64,000 bases of DNA, from positions 62,001 through 126,000 of the forward strand of contig NZ_LQIN01000051.1 of the NCBI RefSeq assembly GCF_001500065.1. The letters are read 5' to 3'. The stretch is from Mycobacterium sp. IS-3022. GTDB lineage: Bacteria; Actinomycetota; Actinomycetes; Mycobacteriales; Mycobacteriaceae. The notes under the pieces were generated by a model that ran no database searches, was not told the DNA's origin, and saw nothing but the letters and a program-made list of their open reading frames with translations. This document shows, one piece after another, positions 7,412-15,000 of this stretch; positions within the stretch are counted from its first letter, which is position 1; the number at the start of each line of letters is the position of its first letter. A program made the position numbers and the translations under genes.

Positions 7412-7426
7412 ATGTGTGAACGATGA
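7412..7426 (+). other. Four-codon leader ORF (MCER) overlapping the galU start
   Basis: AAGGAGG at 7402-7408 is spaced 3 bases from an ATG at 7412 that opens a 4-codon frame, ATG TGT GAA CGA TGA. Its stop overlaps the galU ATG as ATGA. The same Shine-Dalgarno is 14 bases from the galU ATG, which is long. Coupled re-initiation or plain long spacing are both possible. Confidence 0.35.
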
Positions 7427-8334
7427 CAAGGCCTGAGGTACCGATCCCGTACACGGCGGTGGTTCCGGCGGCGGGACTGGGCACGCGGTTCCTGCCCGCC
7501 ACCAAGACGGTTCCCAAAGAACTGCTGCCCGTCGTCGACACCCCCGGCATCGAGCTCGTCGCCGCGGAAGCCGCCGAGGCGGGCGCGGAGCGTCTGGTCA
7601 TCGTCACCTCCGAGGGCAAGGACGGGGTCGTCGCACACTTCGTCCAGGACCTGGTGCTCGAGGGCACGCTGGAAGCGCGCGGCAAGAAGTCGATGCTGGA
7701 GAAGGTCCGCCGGGCACCCGCGCTGATCAAGGTCGAATCGGTGGTGCAGGCCGAACCGCTGGGCCTGGGCCACGCGGTCAGCTGCGTGGAATCCTCGCTG
7801 TCGCCCGACGAGGACGCGATCGCCGTGCTGCTGCCCGACGACCTCGTGTTGCCGACCGGCGTCCTCGAGACGATGTCGAAAGTCCGTGCCAAACGCGGCG
7901 GTTCGGTGTTGTGTGCGATCGAGGTGCCCGTTGACGAGATCAGCGCCTACGGCGTGTTCGACGTCGAGCCCGTCGCCGACACAAACAATCCGAACGTCCT
8001 GCGGGTCAAGGGCATGTACGAGAAACCGAAGCCGGAGGATGCGCCGTCGCCCTATGCGGCGGCCGGCCGCTACGTGCTGGACCGGGCCATCTTCGATGCG
8101 CTGCGGCGGGTTCCGCGCGGTGCGGGCGGTGAGATCCAGTTGACCGACGCCGTCGCGCTGCTCATCAACGAGGGGCACCCGGTCCACGTGGTCGTGCACC
8201 GCGGTGATCGACACGACCTCGGAAATCCCGGCGGCTACCTCAAGGCTGCGGTTGACTTTGCATTGAAGCGTGACGACTACGGGCCGGAACTCCGGCGGTG
8301 GTTGGTGGAGCGATTGGGGCTGGTCGACTGCTGA
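7423..8334 (+). CDS. galU: UTP-glucose-1-phosphate uridylyltransferase
   Basis: 303-residue nucleotidyltransferase that makes UDP-glucose from UTP and glucose-1-phosphate, feeding trehalose, glucan and cell-wall sugar synthesis. The N-terminal nucleotide-binding motif VVPAAGLGTRFLPATKTVPKE is intact, as are VEKPKPED-type substrate residues (MYEKPKPEDAPS) and GEIQLTDAV near the C-terminal third. Length matches GalU of other mycobacteria. The start at 7423 is forced: the upstream frame is closed by TGA at 7417. The start overlaps a four-codon leader ORF. The gene heads a plus-strand run with the MoeA-like gene 27 bp downstream. Confidence 0.95.
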   Translation: MTRPEVPIPYTAVVPAAGLGTRFLPATKTVPKELLPVVDTPGIELVAAEAAEAGAERLVIVTSEGKDGVVAHFVQDLVLEGTLEARGKKSMLEKVRRAPALIKVESVVQAEPLGLGHAVSCVESSLSPDEDAIAVLLPDDLVLPTGVLETMSKVRAKRGGSVLCAIEVPVDEISAYGVFDVEPVADTNNPNVLRVKGMYEKPKPEDAPSPYAAAGRYVLDRAIFDALRRVPRGAGGEIQLTDAVALLINEGHPVHVVVHRGDRHDLGNPGGYLKAAVDFALKRDDYGPELRRWLVERLGLVDC

Positions 8335-8361
8335 GAGCCCTGACGCATAGATAGGGGTGCA

Positions 8362-9618
8362 GTGCGTTCGGTCGAGGAACAGCAGGCACGGGTGGCGGCT
8401 GCGGCGGTGGCGCCGCGCCCGGTCAGGGTGGCGATCGCCGAAGCGCAGGGCTTGATGTGCGCCGAGGAGGTCGTCACCGAGCGGCCGTTGCCCGGTTTCG
8501 ACCAGGCCGCGATCGACGGTTACGCGGTCCGCAGCGTCGACGTGCTCGGCGTGGGCGACACCGGGGACGGCGAAGAGCCCGCCGACGGCGAGGTCAGCCT
8601 GCCGGTGATGGGCGTCATCGAGGCAGGCGCCCGAACGCCGAGTCGGTTGCAGCCGCGCCAGGCGGCGCGTGTGCAGACCGGCGCCCCGATGCCGACGCTC
8701 GCGGATGCGGTGCTGCCGTTGCGCTGGACCGACGGCGGCGATGCGCGGGTACGGGTGCTGCGCGGGGTGCGGTCGGGCGCCTACGTGCGTCGCACCGGAG
8801 ACGACGTGCAACCCGGCGACGTCGCGGTGCGGGCGGGCACGATCATCGGTCCGGCGCAGGTCGGTCTGCTGGCCGCCGTCGGCCGGGAACGTGTGTTGGT
8901 GCATCCGCGACCGCGGCTGTCGGTGATGTGCGTGGGCGGTGAGCTCGTCGACATTTCCCGGACTCCCGGCAACGGTCAGGTCTACGACGTCAACTCCTAC
9001 GCGCTCGCGGCCGCGGGCCGTGATGCCGGCGCGGAGGTGAACCGCGTCGGCATCGTCGACACCGATCCCAAGCGGCTGCGTGAAGTCGTCGAGGGCCAGA
9101 TCAACCGCGCCGAGGTCGTGGTGATCGCCGGCGCGGTCGGCGGGGCGGCCGCCGAGGCGGTCCGCTCGGTGCTCGCCGAGTTGGGCGAGATGGAGGTGAC
9201 GCGCATCGCGATGCACCCCGGTTCGGTGCAGGGGTTCGGTCAGCTCGGCCGCGACGGCGTGCCGGTGTTCCTGCTTCCCGCCAACCCGGTCAGCGCGCTG
9301 GTGGTGTTCGAGGTGATGGTGCGTCCGCTGATCCGGCTGTCGCTGGGCAAGCGGCAGGCGCACCGGCGGATCGTGCAGGCCCGTGCGCTGTCGCCGATCG
9401 AGTCGGTGGCCGGGCGCAAGGGGTATCTGCGCGGACAGCTGATGCGGGATCAGGACACCGGCGAGTACCTGGTGCAGGCGCTCGGCGGGGCGCCGGGCGC
9501 GTCGCACCTGCTGGCGACGCTGGCCGAGGCGAACTGTCTGGTCGTCGTGCCCACCGAGGCCGAACAGGTCCGCACCGGCGAGATCGTCGACGTCGCATTC
9601 CTGGCTCAACGCGGCTGA
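8362..9618 (+). CDS. glp: MoeA/gephyrin-like protein with degenerate active site (Glp-like)
   Basis: 418-residue protein with the MoeA fold: DGYAVR at 52-57, QTGAPMP at 105-111, GQVYDVN at 205-211. Three signatures of catalytic MoeA are lost. The conserved TGDEL reads VGGEL (191-195), the SGGVS-x-G-x-x-D loop reads AGAVGGAAAEA (256-266) without the metal-binding Asp, and KPGKP reads HPGSV (285-289); LPGNPVS is LPANPVS. Known M. tuberculosis annotation is moeA1 (Rv0994). In Corynebacterium glutamicum the gene in the same cluster (glp-rimJ-glpR) encodes a gephyrin-like protein that binds FtsZ and the membrane receptor GlpR in division. I infer the same role here rather than molybdopterin insertion. 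GTG start at 8362. Confidence 0.8.
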   Translation: MRSVEEQQARVAAAAVAPRPVRVAIAEAQGLMCAEEVVTERPLPGFDQAAIDGYAVRSVDVLGVGDTGDGEEPADGEVSLPVMGVIEAGARTPSRLQPRQAARVQTGAPMPTLADAVLPLRWTDGGDARVRVLRGVRSGAYVRRTGDDVQPGDVAVRAGTIIGPAQVGLLAAVGRERVLVHPRPRLSVMCVGGELVDISRTPGNGQVYDVNSYALAAAGRDAGAEVNRVGIVDTDPKRLREVVEGQINRAEVVVIAGAVGGAAAEAVRSVLAELGEMEVTRIAMHPGSVQGFGQLGRDGVPVFLLPANPVSALVVFEVMVRPLIRLSLGKRQAHRRIVQARALSPIESVAGRKGYLRGQLMRDQDTGEYLVQALGGAPGASHLLATLAEANCLVVVPTEAEQVRTGEIVDVAFLAQRG

Positions 9619-9636
9619 CCCGCCCGGCGTGTCGAC

Positions 9637-10290
9637 GTGAACCTGTGGCGGTCGAGTTCCCTGCATCCTGGATGGCCGCAGCCTGCCGGTCCGCTGCGGG
9701 TGGCCGCTGGCGTGGTGCGGTTGCGCCCGGTCCGGCTGCGTGACGGCGCACAGTGGAGCCGCCTGCGGCTGGCCGAGCGCGCCCACCTCGAGCGGTGGGA
9801 ACCGGCCACCGGCGTGGACTGGGCGACGCGGCACGCGATCACGTCGTGGCCGTCGGTGTGTTCGGGGCTGCGGTCGGAGGCTCGCAAAGGCCGGATGCTG
9901 CCCTACACGATCGAGTTGGACGGCCAGTTCTGCGGGCAGCTGACGATCGGCAATGTCACACACGGCGCGCTGCGGTCCGCGTGGATCGGGTACTGGGTGG
10001 CCAAGGCGGTCAACGGCGGAGGGGTCGCGACCGCTGCGCTCGCGCTGGGCGTGGACCACTGCTTCGGTCCGGTGCGACTGCACCGCGTGGAAGCGACCGT
10101 GCGGCCGGAGAACGCGGCGAGCCGCGCGGTGCTGGCGAAGGTCGGCTTTCGCGAGGAAGGGCTGTTGCGCCGGTATCTGGAGGTCGACGGCGCCTGGCGC
10201 GACCACCTGCTGGTCGCGATCACGATCGAGGAGCTGAACGGGTCGGCGGCCGCGGCGCTGGTGCGCCAAGGCCGCGCGAGCTGGGCATAG
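9637..10290 (+). CDS. rimJ: RimJ-type GNAT N-acetyltransferase
   Basis: 217-residue GNAT-fold acetyltransferase of the RimJ/RimL group. The fold is recognisable from RLRPVRLRDGAQWSRLR near the N terminus, the central IGYWVAKAVNGGGVATAALAL (acetyl-CoA loop) and LHRVEATVRPENAASRAVLAKVGFREEGLLRRYLEV, typical of RimJ. RimJ acetylates the N terminus of ribosomal protein S5 in E. coli; the target here is unknown. It lies 18 bp after the MoeA/Glp gene and before glpR; this three-gene order is conserved in corynebacteria and M. tuberculosis (Rv0994-Rv0996). GTG at 9637 is the first start in frame. Confidence 0.88.
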   Translation: MNLWRSSSLHPGWPQPAGPLRVAAGVVRLRPVRLRDGAQWSRLRLAERAHLERWEPATGVDWATRHAITSWPSVCSGLRSEARKGRMLPYTIELDGQFCGQLTIGNVTHGALRSAWIGYWVAKAVNGGGVATAALALGVDHCFGPVRLHRVEATVRPENAASRAVLAKVGFREEGLLRRYLEVDGAWRDHLLVAITIEELNGSAAAALVRQGRASWA

Positions 10291-10312
10291 CATCGGCGGG
10301 TTTCGCCGCATC

Positions 10313-10339
10313 CGCTGTTACCAATGTGACATTTGTTAC
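10313..10339 (-). promoter_or_regulatory. Three tandem MtrA-like 9-mers upstream of glpR
   Basis: On the minus strand three contiguous 9-mers read GTAACAAAT, GTCACATTG and GTAACAGCG. The response regulator MtrA is reported to bind direct repeats related to GTCACAGCG in mycobacteria. The array lies about 80-105 bp before the predicted -10 (TAGCCT, about 10419-10424) of glpR. Confidence 0.5.
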
Positions 10340-10360
10340 TGGTGGTGCTTGTCATGCGCG

Positions 10361-10378
10361 AATTACAGGTGTGTAATT
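10361..10378. repeat. Inverted repeat AATTACA-GGTG-TGTAATT
   Basis: Perfect 7-bp arms with a 4-base centre, between the MtrA-like array and the glpR promoter. The AT-rich palindrome in a GC-rich genome suggests an operator; no regulator can be named. Confidence 0.45.
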
Positions 10379-10446
10379 GTCTCGGCGCGCCGCCCACGGA
10401 TGCGCAGGTCACAGACCTAGCCTTTACGGGGAAAGGAGCAGGCGAC

Positions 10447-11469
10447 ATGCCAAGCATCCCCCAATCCCTTCTGTGGATATCCCTCGTCGTCCTCTGGCTC
10501 TTCGTGCTCGTGCCGATGCTGATCAGCAAGCGCGACACCGTGCGCCGAACCAGTGACGTCGCGCTGGCGACGCGCGTGCTCAACAGTGGGCGCAATGCGC
10601 GCCTGCTGAAGCGCCACGGCCCCGCGGCGGGGCACGCCAGCGATCCGGACTGGCGGCCCTCCGACGACGACCTCGATGACGAGATCGAAGAGGAACCCGT
10701 GGGCCGTTCGGTGGTGCGCGCCGCGGTCGTCGAGAGCGAGCACAGCGCCGAACCCGACTACCTCGACGTCGATGTCGTCGGGGAGGACTCGGGCGCGCTG
10801 CCGGTCGGCGAGTCGGACCGGCAAGTGGACGAAAACAATGAGCTGACACTGCAATTCGATGAGTCGGCCGAGGACGTGGACGCCGTCGGCGAGGAAGCCG
10901 TCGACGAAGCCGATGAAGAGGCCGTCGCGCCCGAACCTGAAGCCGACGAAGCGCAGGACGAGTACGAAACCGACGACGACTCGTCGGGTCTGGAGGCGCC
11001 GTCGGAGGCCGACCTGCGGATGGCCGACTCGCTGTCGGCGGCGCGGCAGCGCCGGTACGAGTCGAAGACGGCCGCCGCGGTGAGCGAGCGCAAGTACAAG
11101 TTCCGCAAGCGGATGCTGACCGCGATGGGGGTGCTGTTGGTGGGCTCGGCCGTCGCGGCGTACACGGTGAGCTCCGGGCTGTGGTGGCTGTGTGGCGCGG
11201 TCGGCGCGATCACGGTGCTGTACTTGGGCTATCTGCGCCGCCAGACGCGGATCGAAGAGCGATTGCGCCGCAGGCGGGCCCAGCGCATCGCGCGCTCGCG
11301 GCTGGGTGTGGAGAACACCGACGACCGCGAGTTCGACGTCGTGCCGTCGCGGCTGAGACGACCCGGGTCGGTGGTGCTGGAGATCGACGACGAGGATCCG
11401 ATCTTCGAGCATCTGGACTATGCGCCGTTCGCGCGCCACTTCGACCTGCCGCGGGCGGCGGGCCAGTAG
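10447..11469 (+). CDS. glpR: GlpR/SepX-like membrane protein (division-associated)
   Basis: 340-residue membrane protein. TM1 is near the N terminus (about 6-23, LLWISLVVLWLFVLVPMLI) and is followed by a cytosolic basic stretch, a long highly acidic, low-complexity region (about 75-215) and two close membrane spans (about 220-262), then an Arg-rich tail. The architecture and position match Rv0996 and the corynebacterial GlpR, membrane receptor of the gephyrin-like Glp; Streptomyces SepX is related. Role as divisome partner is inferred from these relatives. The ATG at 10447 is chosen because GAAAGGAG lies 10 bases upstream; the longer frame from 10333 crosses the predicted promoter. Confidence 0.82.
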   Translation: MPSIPQSLLWISLVVLWLFVLVPMLISKRDTVRRTSDVALATRVLNSGRNARLLKRHGPAAGHASDPDWRPSDDDLDDEIEEEPVGRSVVRAAVVESEHSAEPDYLDVDVVGEDSGALPVGESDRQVDENNELTLQFDESAEDVDAVGEEAVDEADEEAVAPEPEADEAQDEYETDDDSSGLEAPSEADLRMADSLSAARQRRYESKTAAAVSERKYKFRKRMLTAMGVLLVGSAVAAYTVSSGLWWLCGAVGAITVLYLGYLRRQTRIEERLRRRRAQRIARSRLGVENTDDREFDVVPSRLRRPGSVVLEIDDEDPIFEHLDYAPFARHFDLPRAAGQ

Positions 11470-11531
11470 ACCGGTCGAAGCCGTCGATTTTCGGCGACCA
11501 TCCGACGGCTGGTAGCCTGCTACCGGTACCA

Positions 11532-11607
11532 GGGGCTATGGCGCAGTTGGTAGCGCGACTCGTTCGCATCGAGTAGGTCAGGGGTTCGATTCCCCTTAGC
11601 TCCACCA
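11532..11607 (+). tRNA. alaT: tRNA-Ala(CGC)
   Basis: 76-nt cloverleaf with encoded CCA. Acceptor GGGGCTA pairs with TAGCTCC and includes the G3:U70 wobble that marks tRNA-Ala. The anticodon stem ACTCG/CGAGT holds the loop TTCGCAT, anticodon CGC, reading GCG. The T arm GGGGTTCGATTCCCC is canonical. Confidence 0.97.
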
Positions 11608-11729
11608 TTTTCGGCGGTGGCCGGGCCGCCTGCGTCCTTGCCGGCTTTCCAGAACGGCGTTGCGTAATTCGCGCTCAGGACCTTGCCGGGGCCGGATTGT
11701 AGCCACGGCTTCGGCGGGCAGACCCGACG

Positions 11730-13697
11730 CTACGAGGAGGTAGCCGACGGCTGACGCCAGGCGCGGGAACTCAGCAGTCGTAATCCATTGAGCGCAACGA
11801 TGATTGTCGAGCCCTCGTGACCGGCGACGCCGAGCGGCAGCGGCAGGTGTCCGAGCACATCCCACGCGACGAGTACACAGATGAATGTCGCTGCGATTGC
11901 GAGGTTCGCGATGACGACGCGGCGCGCACGCTGAGCCAGAGCCACGACGGCGGGGATCGTGGCCAGGTCATCCCGCACCGTGACGGCATCGGCGGTGTCC
12001 AACGTCAGGTCGGCTCCGTTGCGTCCCATGGCAACCGAGGCATGCGAGGCTGCCATGGCCGGCGCGTCATTGACCCCGTCGCCGACGTACAGCACGCGAT
12101 GTCCGCTGGCTTGCAGGTCACGTACTGCCGCGACCTTGCCGTCGGGCAGCAGTTCGGCGCGAGTGTCGTCGATTCCGATCTGCGCGCCGAGTCGTGCGGC
12201 CGCGCGGTGGTTGTCTCCCGTCAGCATGACCGGGGGAGCCGCGGTGATCCGGGCGATGGCTTGCACGACCGCCGCGGAGCCGTGTCGAGTCGTGTCATCG
12301 AGCGCGAGCACACCGACGCTGCGCCCGTCGAGGACTACAACCACCGCGGTGGCTCCGTTGCTCTCCAACGTGACCACAATGTCGGCGTGCGCTGTGGAAT
12401 CGAGCGCGCGCGGGCTGCGGACCTCGACGACTTGGCCGTCAACGGTCGCGCGGACGCCGCGGCCTGGTGACGAACGGAAGTCGGCGGCGGCCGGTATGAC
12501 GAGGTCGCGTTCGATGGCGGCGGACAGAATGGCTCGACCAAGCGGGTGTTCGCTGAATTGCTCTGCGGCGGCGGCCATTCTGACGATGTCGTCTTCGTCA
12601 AGCCGGTCGTCGAGCGATACGGCTTTGGAAAGCCGCGGGATACCTGTGGTCAGCGTTCCGGTCTTGTCGACGGCGACGACACTCGTGTCCGCGAGGTGTT
12701 CCATGGCCACGGCCGATTTCACGAGTACACCGTGCCGCCCGGCGTTGGCGATGGCCGACAGCAGCGGCGGCATCGTGGCCAGCACAACCGCGCACGGTGA
12801 TGCAACGATCATGAAGGTCATCGCTCGCAGCAGCGCGGACTGCAAGTCAGCGCCGAACGTCAAAGGGATGGCGAACAGCGCGAGTGTCGCCGCGACGACA
12901 CCAACCGAATAGCGTTGCTCGACCTTCTCGATGAACAACTGAGTCTTGGCTTTGGTGGCCGACGCCTCGGCGACCAACGCGACGATGCGGGCGACCACGG
13001 TATCGGAGGGGTCGCGGGTGACGCGGATACGTAGTACCCCTGTGCCGTTGAGAGTGCCTGCGAAAACCTCGTCGTCCATCGATTTGCCGACGGGCAGCGG
13101 TTCTCCGGTGACCGAGGCCTGGTCGACATCCGACGCGCCCCCGACTACGACACCATCGGCTGACACGCGCTCACCGGGGCGAACCAGCACCATGTCTCCA
13201 ACGTGCAGGCCCTGAGCGTCCACCAAGCGTCCGGCGCCGTCGCCGTCGAGGCGGGTTGCCCGATCGGGCGCGAGATCCAGCAGGCCTTTGACCGAATCCG
13301 CGGTGCGCTTCGTCGCCACGTCCTCCAGCGCGCCCGAGGTCGCGAAAATGACGATCAGCAAGGCGCCGTCGAAGACCTGCCCGATACCGGCTGCGCCAAT
13401 CGCGGCCACCACCATGAGGAGATCCACGTCGAGCGTCCGGGACCGGAGCGCTCGTAACCCCTCCCACGCATGCGTCCATCCGCCTGCCGCATAACACGCC
13501 AGGTAGAGCGTCCACCACACCGGCGAAGGTGCATCGAGCAACTGCGCGGCCAGCCCCGCCACGAACAAGCCCAGCGCGAGTGCTGCCCACCGCATTGACG
13601 CGACGGACCACAGCATCGGAAAAATCGGTCGCCGGCGTGCGCCGGGCGGCGGCTGGCCCTGGACGGTGGCTCTCGGCACAGCGAGCCGAATCGACAT
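11730..13697 (-). CDS. ctpJ: P1B4-type heavy-metal transporting ATPase CtpJ (Co/Ni efflux)
   Basis: 655-residue P-type ATPase. Signatures: TGEP (about 197-200), ion-site SPC (about 300-302, MIVASPCAVVLATMPP), phosphorylation motif DKTGT (about 344), GDGVNDAPA and HEGST in the last membrane helix. SPC plus HEGST define the P1B-4 group, which exports Co, Ni or Fe(II). There is no N-terminal metal-binding domain. The N-terminal segment MRWAALALGLF resembles M. tuberculosis CtpJ (Rv3743c), which lies beside nmtR as here. The ATG at 13697 follows a GTG one codon earlier. A palindromic operator lies between ctpJ and the divergent nmtR. Replaces no core gene, so probably part of an accessory block after tRNA-Ala. 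Confidence 0.9.
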   Translation of the reverse strand: MSIRLAVPRATVQGQPPPGARRRPIFPMLWSVASMRWAALALGLFVAGLAAQLLDAPSPVWWTLYLACYAAGGWTHAWEGLRALRSRTLDVDLLMVVAAIGAAGIGQVFDGALLIVIFATSGALEDVATKRTADSVKGLLDLAPDRATRLDGDGAGRLVDAQGLHVGDMVLVRPGERVSADGVVVGGASDVDQASVTGEPLPVGKSMDDEVFAGTLNGTGVLRIRVTRDPSDTVVARIVALVAEASATKAKTQLFIEKVEQRYSVGVVAATLALFAIPLTFGADLQSALLRAMTFMIVASPCAVVLATMPPLLSAIANAGRHGVLVKSAVAMEHLADTSVVAVDKTGTLTTGIPRLSKAVSLDDRLDEDDIVRMAAAAEQFSEHPLGRAILSAAIERDLVIPAAADFRSSPGRGVRATVDGQVVEVRSPRALDSTAHADIVVTLESNGATAVVVVLDGRSVGVLALDDTTRHGSAAVVQAIARITAAPPVMLTGDNHRAAARLGAQIGIDDTRAELLPDGKVAAVRDLQASGHRVLYVGDGVNDAPAMAASHASVAMGRNGADLTLDTADAVTVRDDLATIPAVVALAQRARRVVIANLAIAATFICVLVAWDVLGHLPLPLGVAGHEGSTIIVALNGLRLLSSRAWRQPSATSS

Positions 13698-13704
13698 CAC
13701 ATCG

Positions 13705-13734
13705 ATATGTATACATGTAGAGGTCTACATATGT
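13705..13734. promoter_or_regulatory. Candidate NmtR operator between ctpJ and nmtR
   Basis: Overlapping palindromes occupy the divergent promoter: ATGTATACAT (13707-13716) and ATGTAGA-GG-TCTACAT (13715-13730), with ACATATGT on the right edge. ArsR/SmtB repressors bind AT-rich imperfect inverted repeats of this kind over their own promoters. Confidence 0.65.
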
Positions 13735-13768
13735 CATATGGCCGGCGCGGCCGTGCTTCAATTGAGCG

Positions 13769-14122
13769 ATGGGACACGGCGTCCAAGGCAGAGCTGCGCC
13801 TCCGGCGACTCTTGATTCGGCCTCGGCTGTCAAAGTCGCCGAGACGCTGCAGGCGCTCGCCTCGCCCAACCGGCTCATGATTCTCACGCGCCTACGGCAG
13901 TCACCCTGTTCGGTCGGCGAATTGTCCACCGCTGTGGGTATGGAACAACCCGCAGTCTCCAACCAGTTGCGACTGCTCCGGGCGCTCGGCCTGGTAGCGG
14001 GCGACCGAAGCGGCCGCAACATCGTTTACCGCCTCTACGACAATCACGTCGCCCAGTTGCTCGACGAGGCGATCTACCACATCGAGCATCTCCGGATGGG
14101 TGCCAGCGACTCGACCGCTTAG
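13769..14122 (+). CDS. nmtR: ArsR/SmtB-family Ni/Co-sensing repressor NmtR
   Basis: 117-residue winged-helix metalloregulator. It begins MGHGVQGR, matching M. tuberculosis NmtR, in which the N-terminal Gly2 and His3 help bind Ni(II). The helix-5 ligands fall at the same positions: D91, H93, H104 and H107. The DNA-recognition helix (MEQPAVSNQLRLLRALGL) is typical of the family. NmtR represses the neighbouring metal-efflux ATPase until Ni or Co binds; the divergent ctpJ is the obvious target. The ATG at 13769 is right because it yields the functional N terminus. Confidence 0.93.
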   Translation: MGHGVQGRAAPPATLDSASAVKVAETLQALASPNRLMILTRLRQSPCSVGELSTAVGMEQPAVSNQLRLLRALGLVAGDRSGRNIVYRLYDNHVAQLLDEAIYHIEHLRMGASDSTA

Positions 14123-14151
14123 AGGTGGTGGTCCGGTGCTCGCGGGCTGAG

Positions 14152-14946
14152 CTACGCGGTCGTCGCGATCCCGCCGTCGACCGGGATGATCGCGCCCGTC
14201 ACGTACGCGCCCGCGCGGCTCGCCAAGAACACTGCGATCCCGGCCATGTCGTCGTCGCGTCCTATCCGGCGCAGCGGTGCCGACGCCGCGATCTGGTCAC
14301 CGTATGCGTCGAGCGTCGCCGCCATCATCTTCGACGGAAACGGCCCTGGCGCAACGGCATTCACGGTGATGTGCTGCGGGCCGAGCTCGCGGGCGAGCAC
14401 CCGGGTGAGCTGATGAACGGCCGCCTTGCTACTGCTGTAGGAGTAGGTCGGCAACTGCGGGACTCGGATGCCGTCGATGCTGCCGACGTTGACGATCCGG
14501 GCGGGATCGTCCGCGGTGCCCGCGAGGCGAAGGGCCGGCAGCAGCGCCTGGACGAGCCAGAACGGCGACTTGACGTTCAGGTCGAGCACCTTGTCCCACG
14601 CCGAATCCGGGAAGCTTTCGAGTGGCTCACCCCAGGTCGCACCGGCGTTGTTGACCAGGATGTGCAACGGTTCGCCGTCGCCGGTGACCTCTTCGGCCAA
14701 CCGCAGGCACTCGTCGTGCCGCGAGAGGTCGGCGGGCACGGCACGCACCTCGCCGTATCTCGACAGCGCAGCTTCGGCCTGTTGGCAACCCTCGGCCTTG
14801 CGGGAGCTGATCACAACGCGGGCGCCCGCCTGCAGCAGGCCCCGCGTCATCATCGCGCCGACGCCTCTGGTGCCGCCCGTGACCAGGGCTCGCTTGCCGG
14901 TGAGGTCGAAAAGCTGTGTGTGCGTGCTGAACTGATCGTCACTCAT
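14152..14946 (-). CDS. Short-chain dehydrogenase/reductase
   Basis: 264-residue classical SDR. The NAD(P)-binding motif TGGTRGVG (about 24-31), NNAG (about 99-102), catalytic Ser in NVGSIDG and the YSYSSSK motif (Tyr and Lys of the active site) are all present, and the C terminus ends in the cofactor-loop signature GAIIPVDGG. It resembles FabG-like or gluconate-type reductases; the substrate cannot be read from the sequence. It ends 29 bp from the convergent nmtR stop and precedes sodA on the same strand. Confidence 0.88.
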   Translation of the reverse strand: MSDDQFSTHTQLFDLTGKRALVTGGTRGVGAMMTRGLLQAGARVVISSRKAEGCQQAEAALSRYGEVRAVPADLSRHDECLRLAEEVTGDGEPLHILVNNAGATWGEPLESFPDSAWDKVLDLNVKSPFWLVQALLPALRLAGTADDPARIVNVGSIDGIRVPQLPTYSYSSSKAAVHQLTRVLARELGPQHITVNAVAPGPFPSKMMAATLDAYGDQIAASAPLRRIGRDDDMAGIAVFLASRAGAYVTGAIIPVDGGIATTA

Positions 14947-15000
14947 CGGCGCGCGCCTCCGTCGGGTCCGGATCGGCCGCCCCGGCCGTCCGGTTAGAGA

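Noticed and set aside
7336..10311. Long minus-strand open frame extending the 5-formyl-THF cyclo-ligase upstream to a 1,196-residue protein
   Set aside because: It is antisense to galU, glp and rimJ, has Arg/His-rich composition of a GC-bias shadow, and only the last 204 codons match a family.
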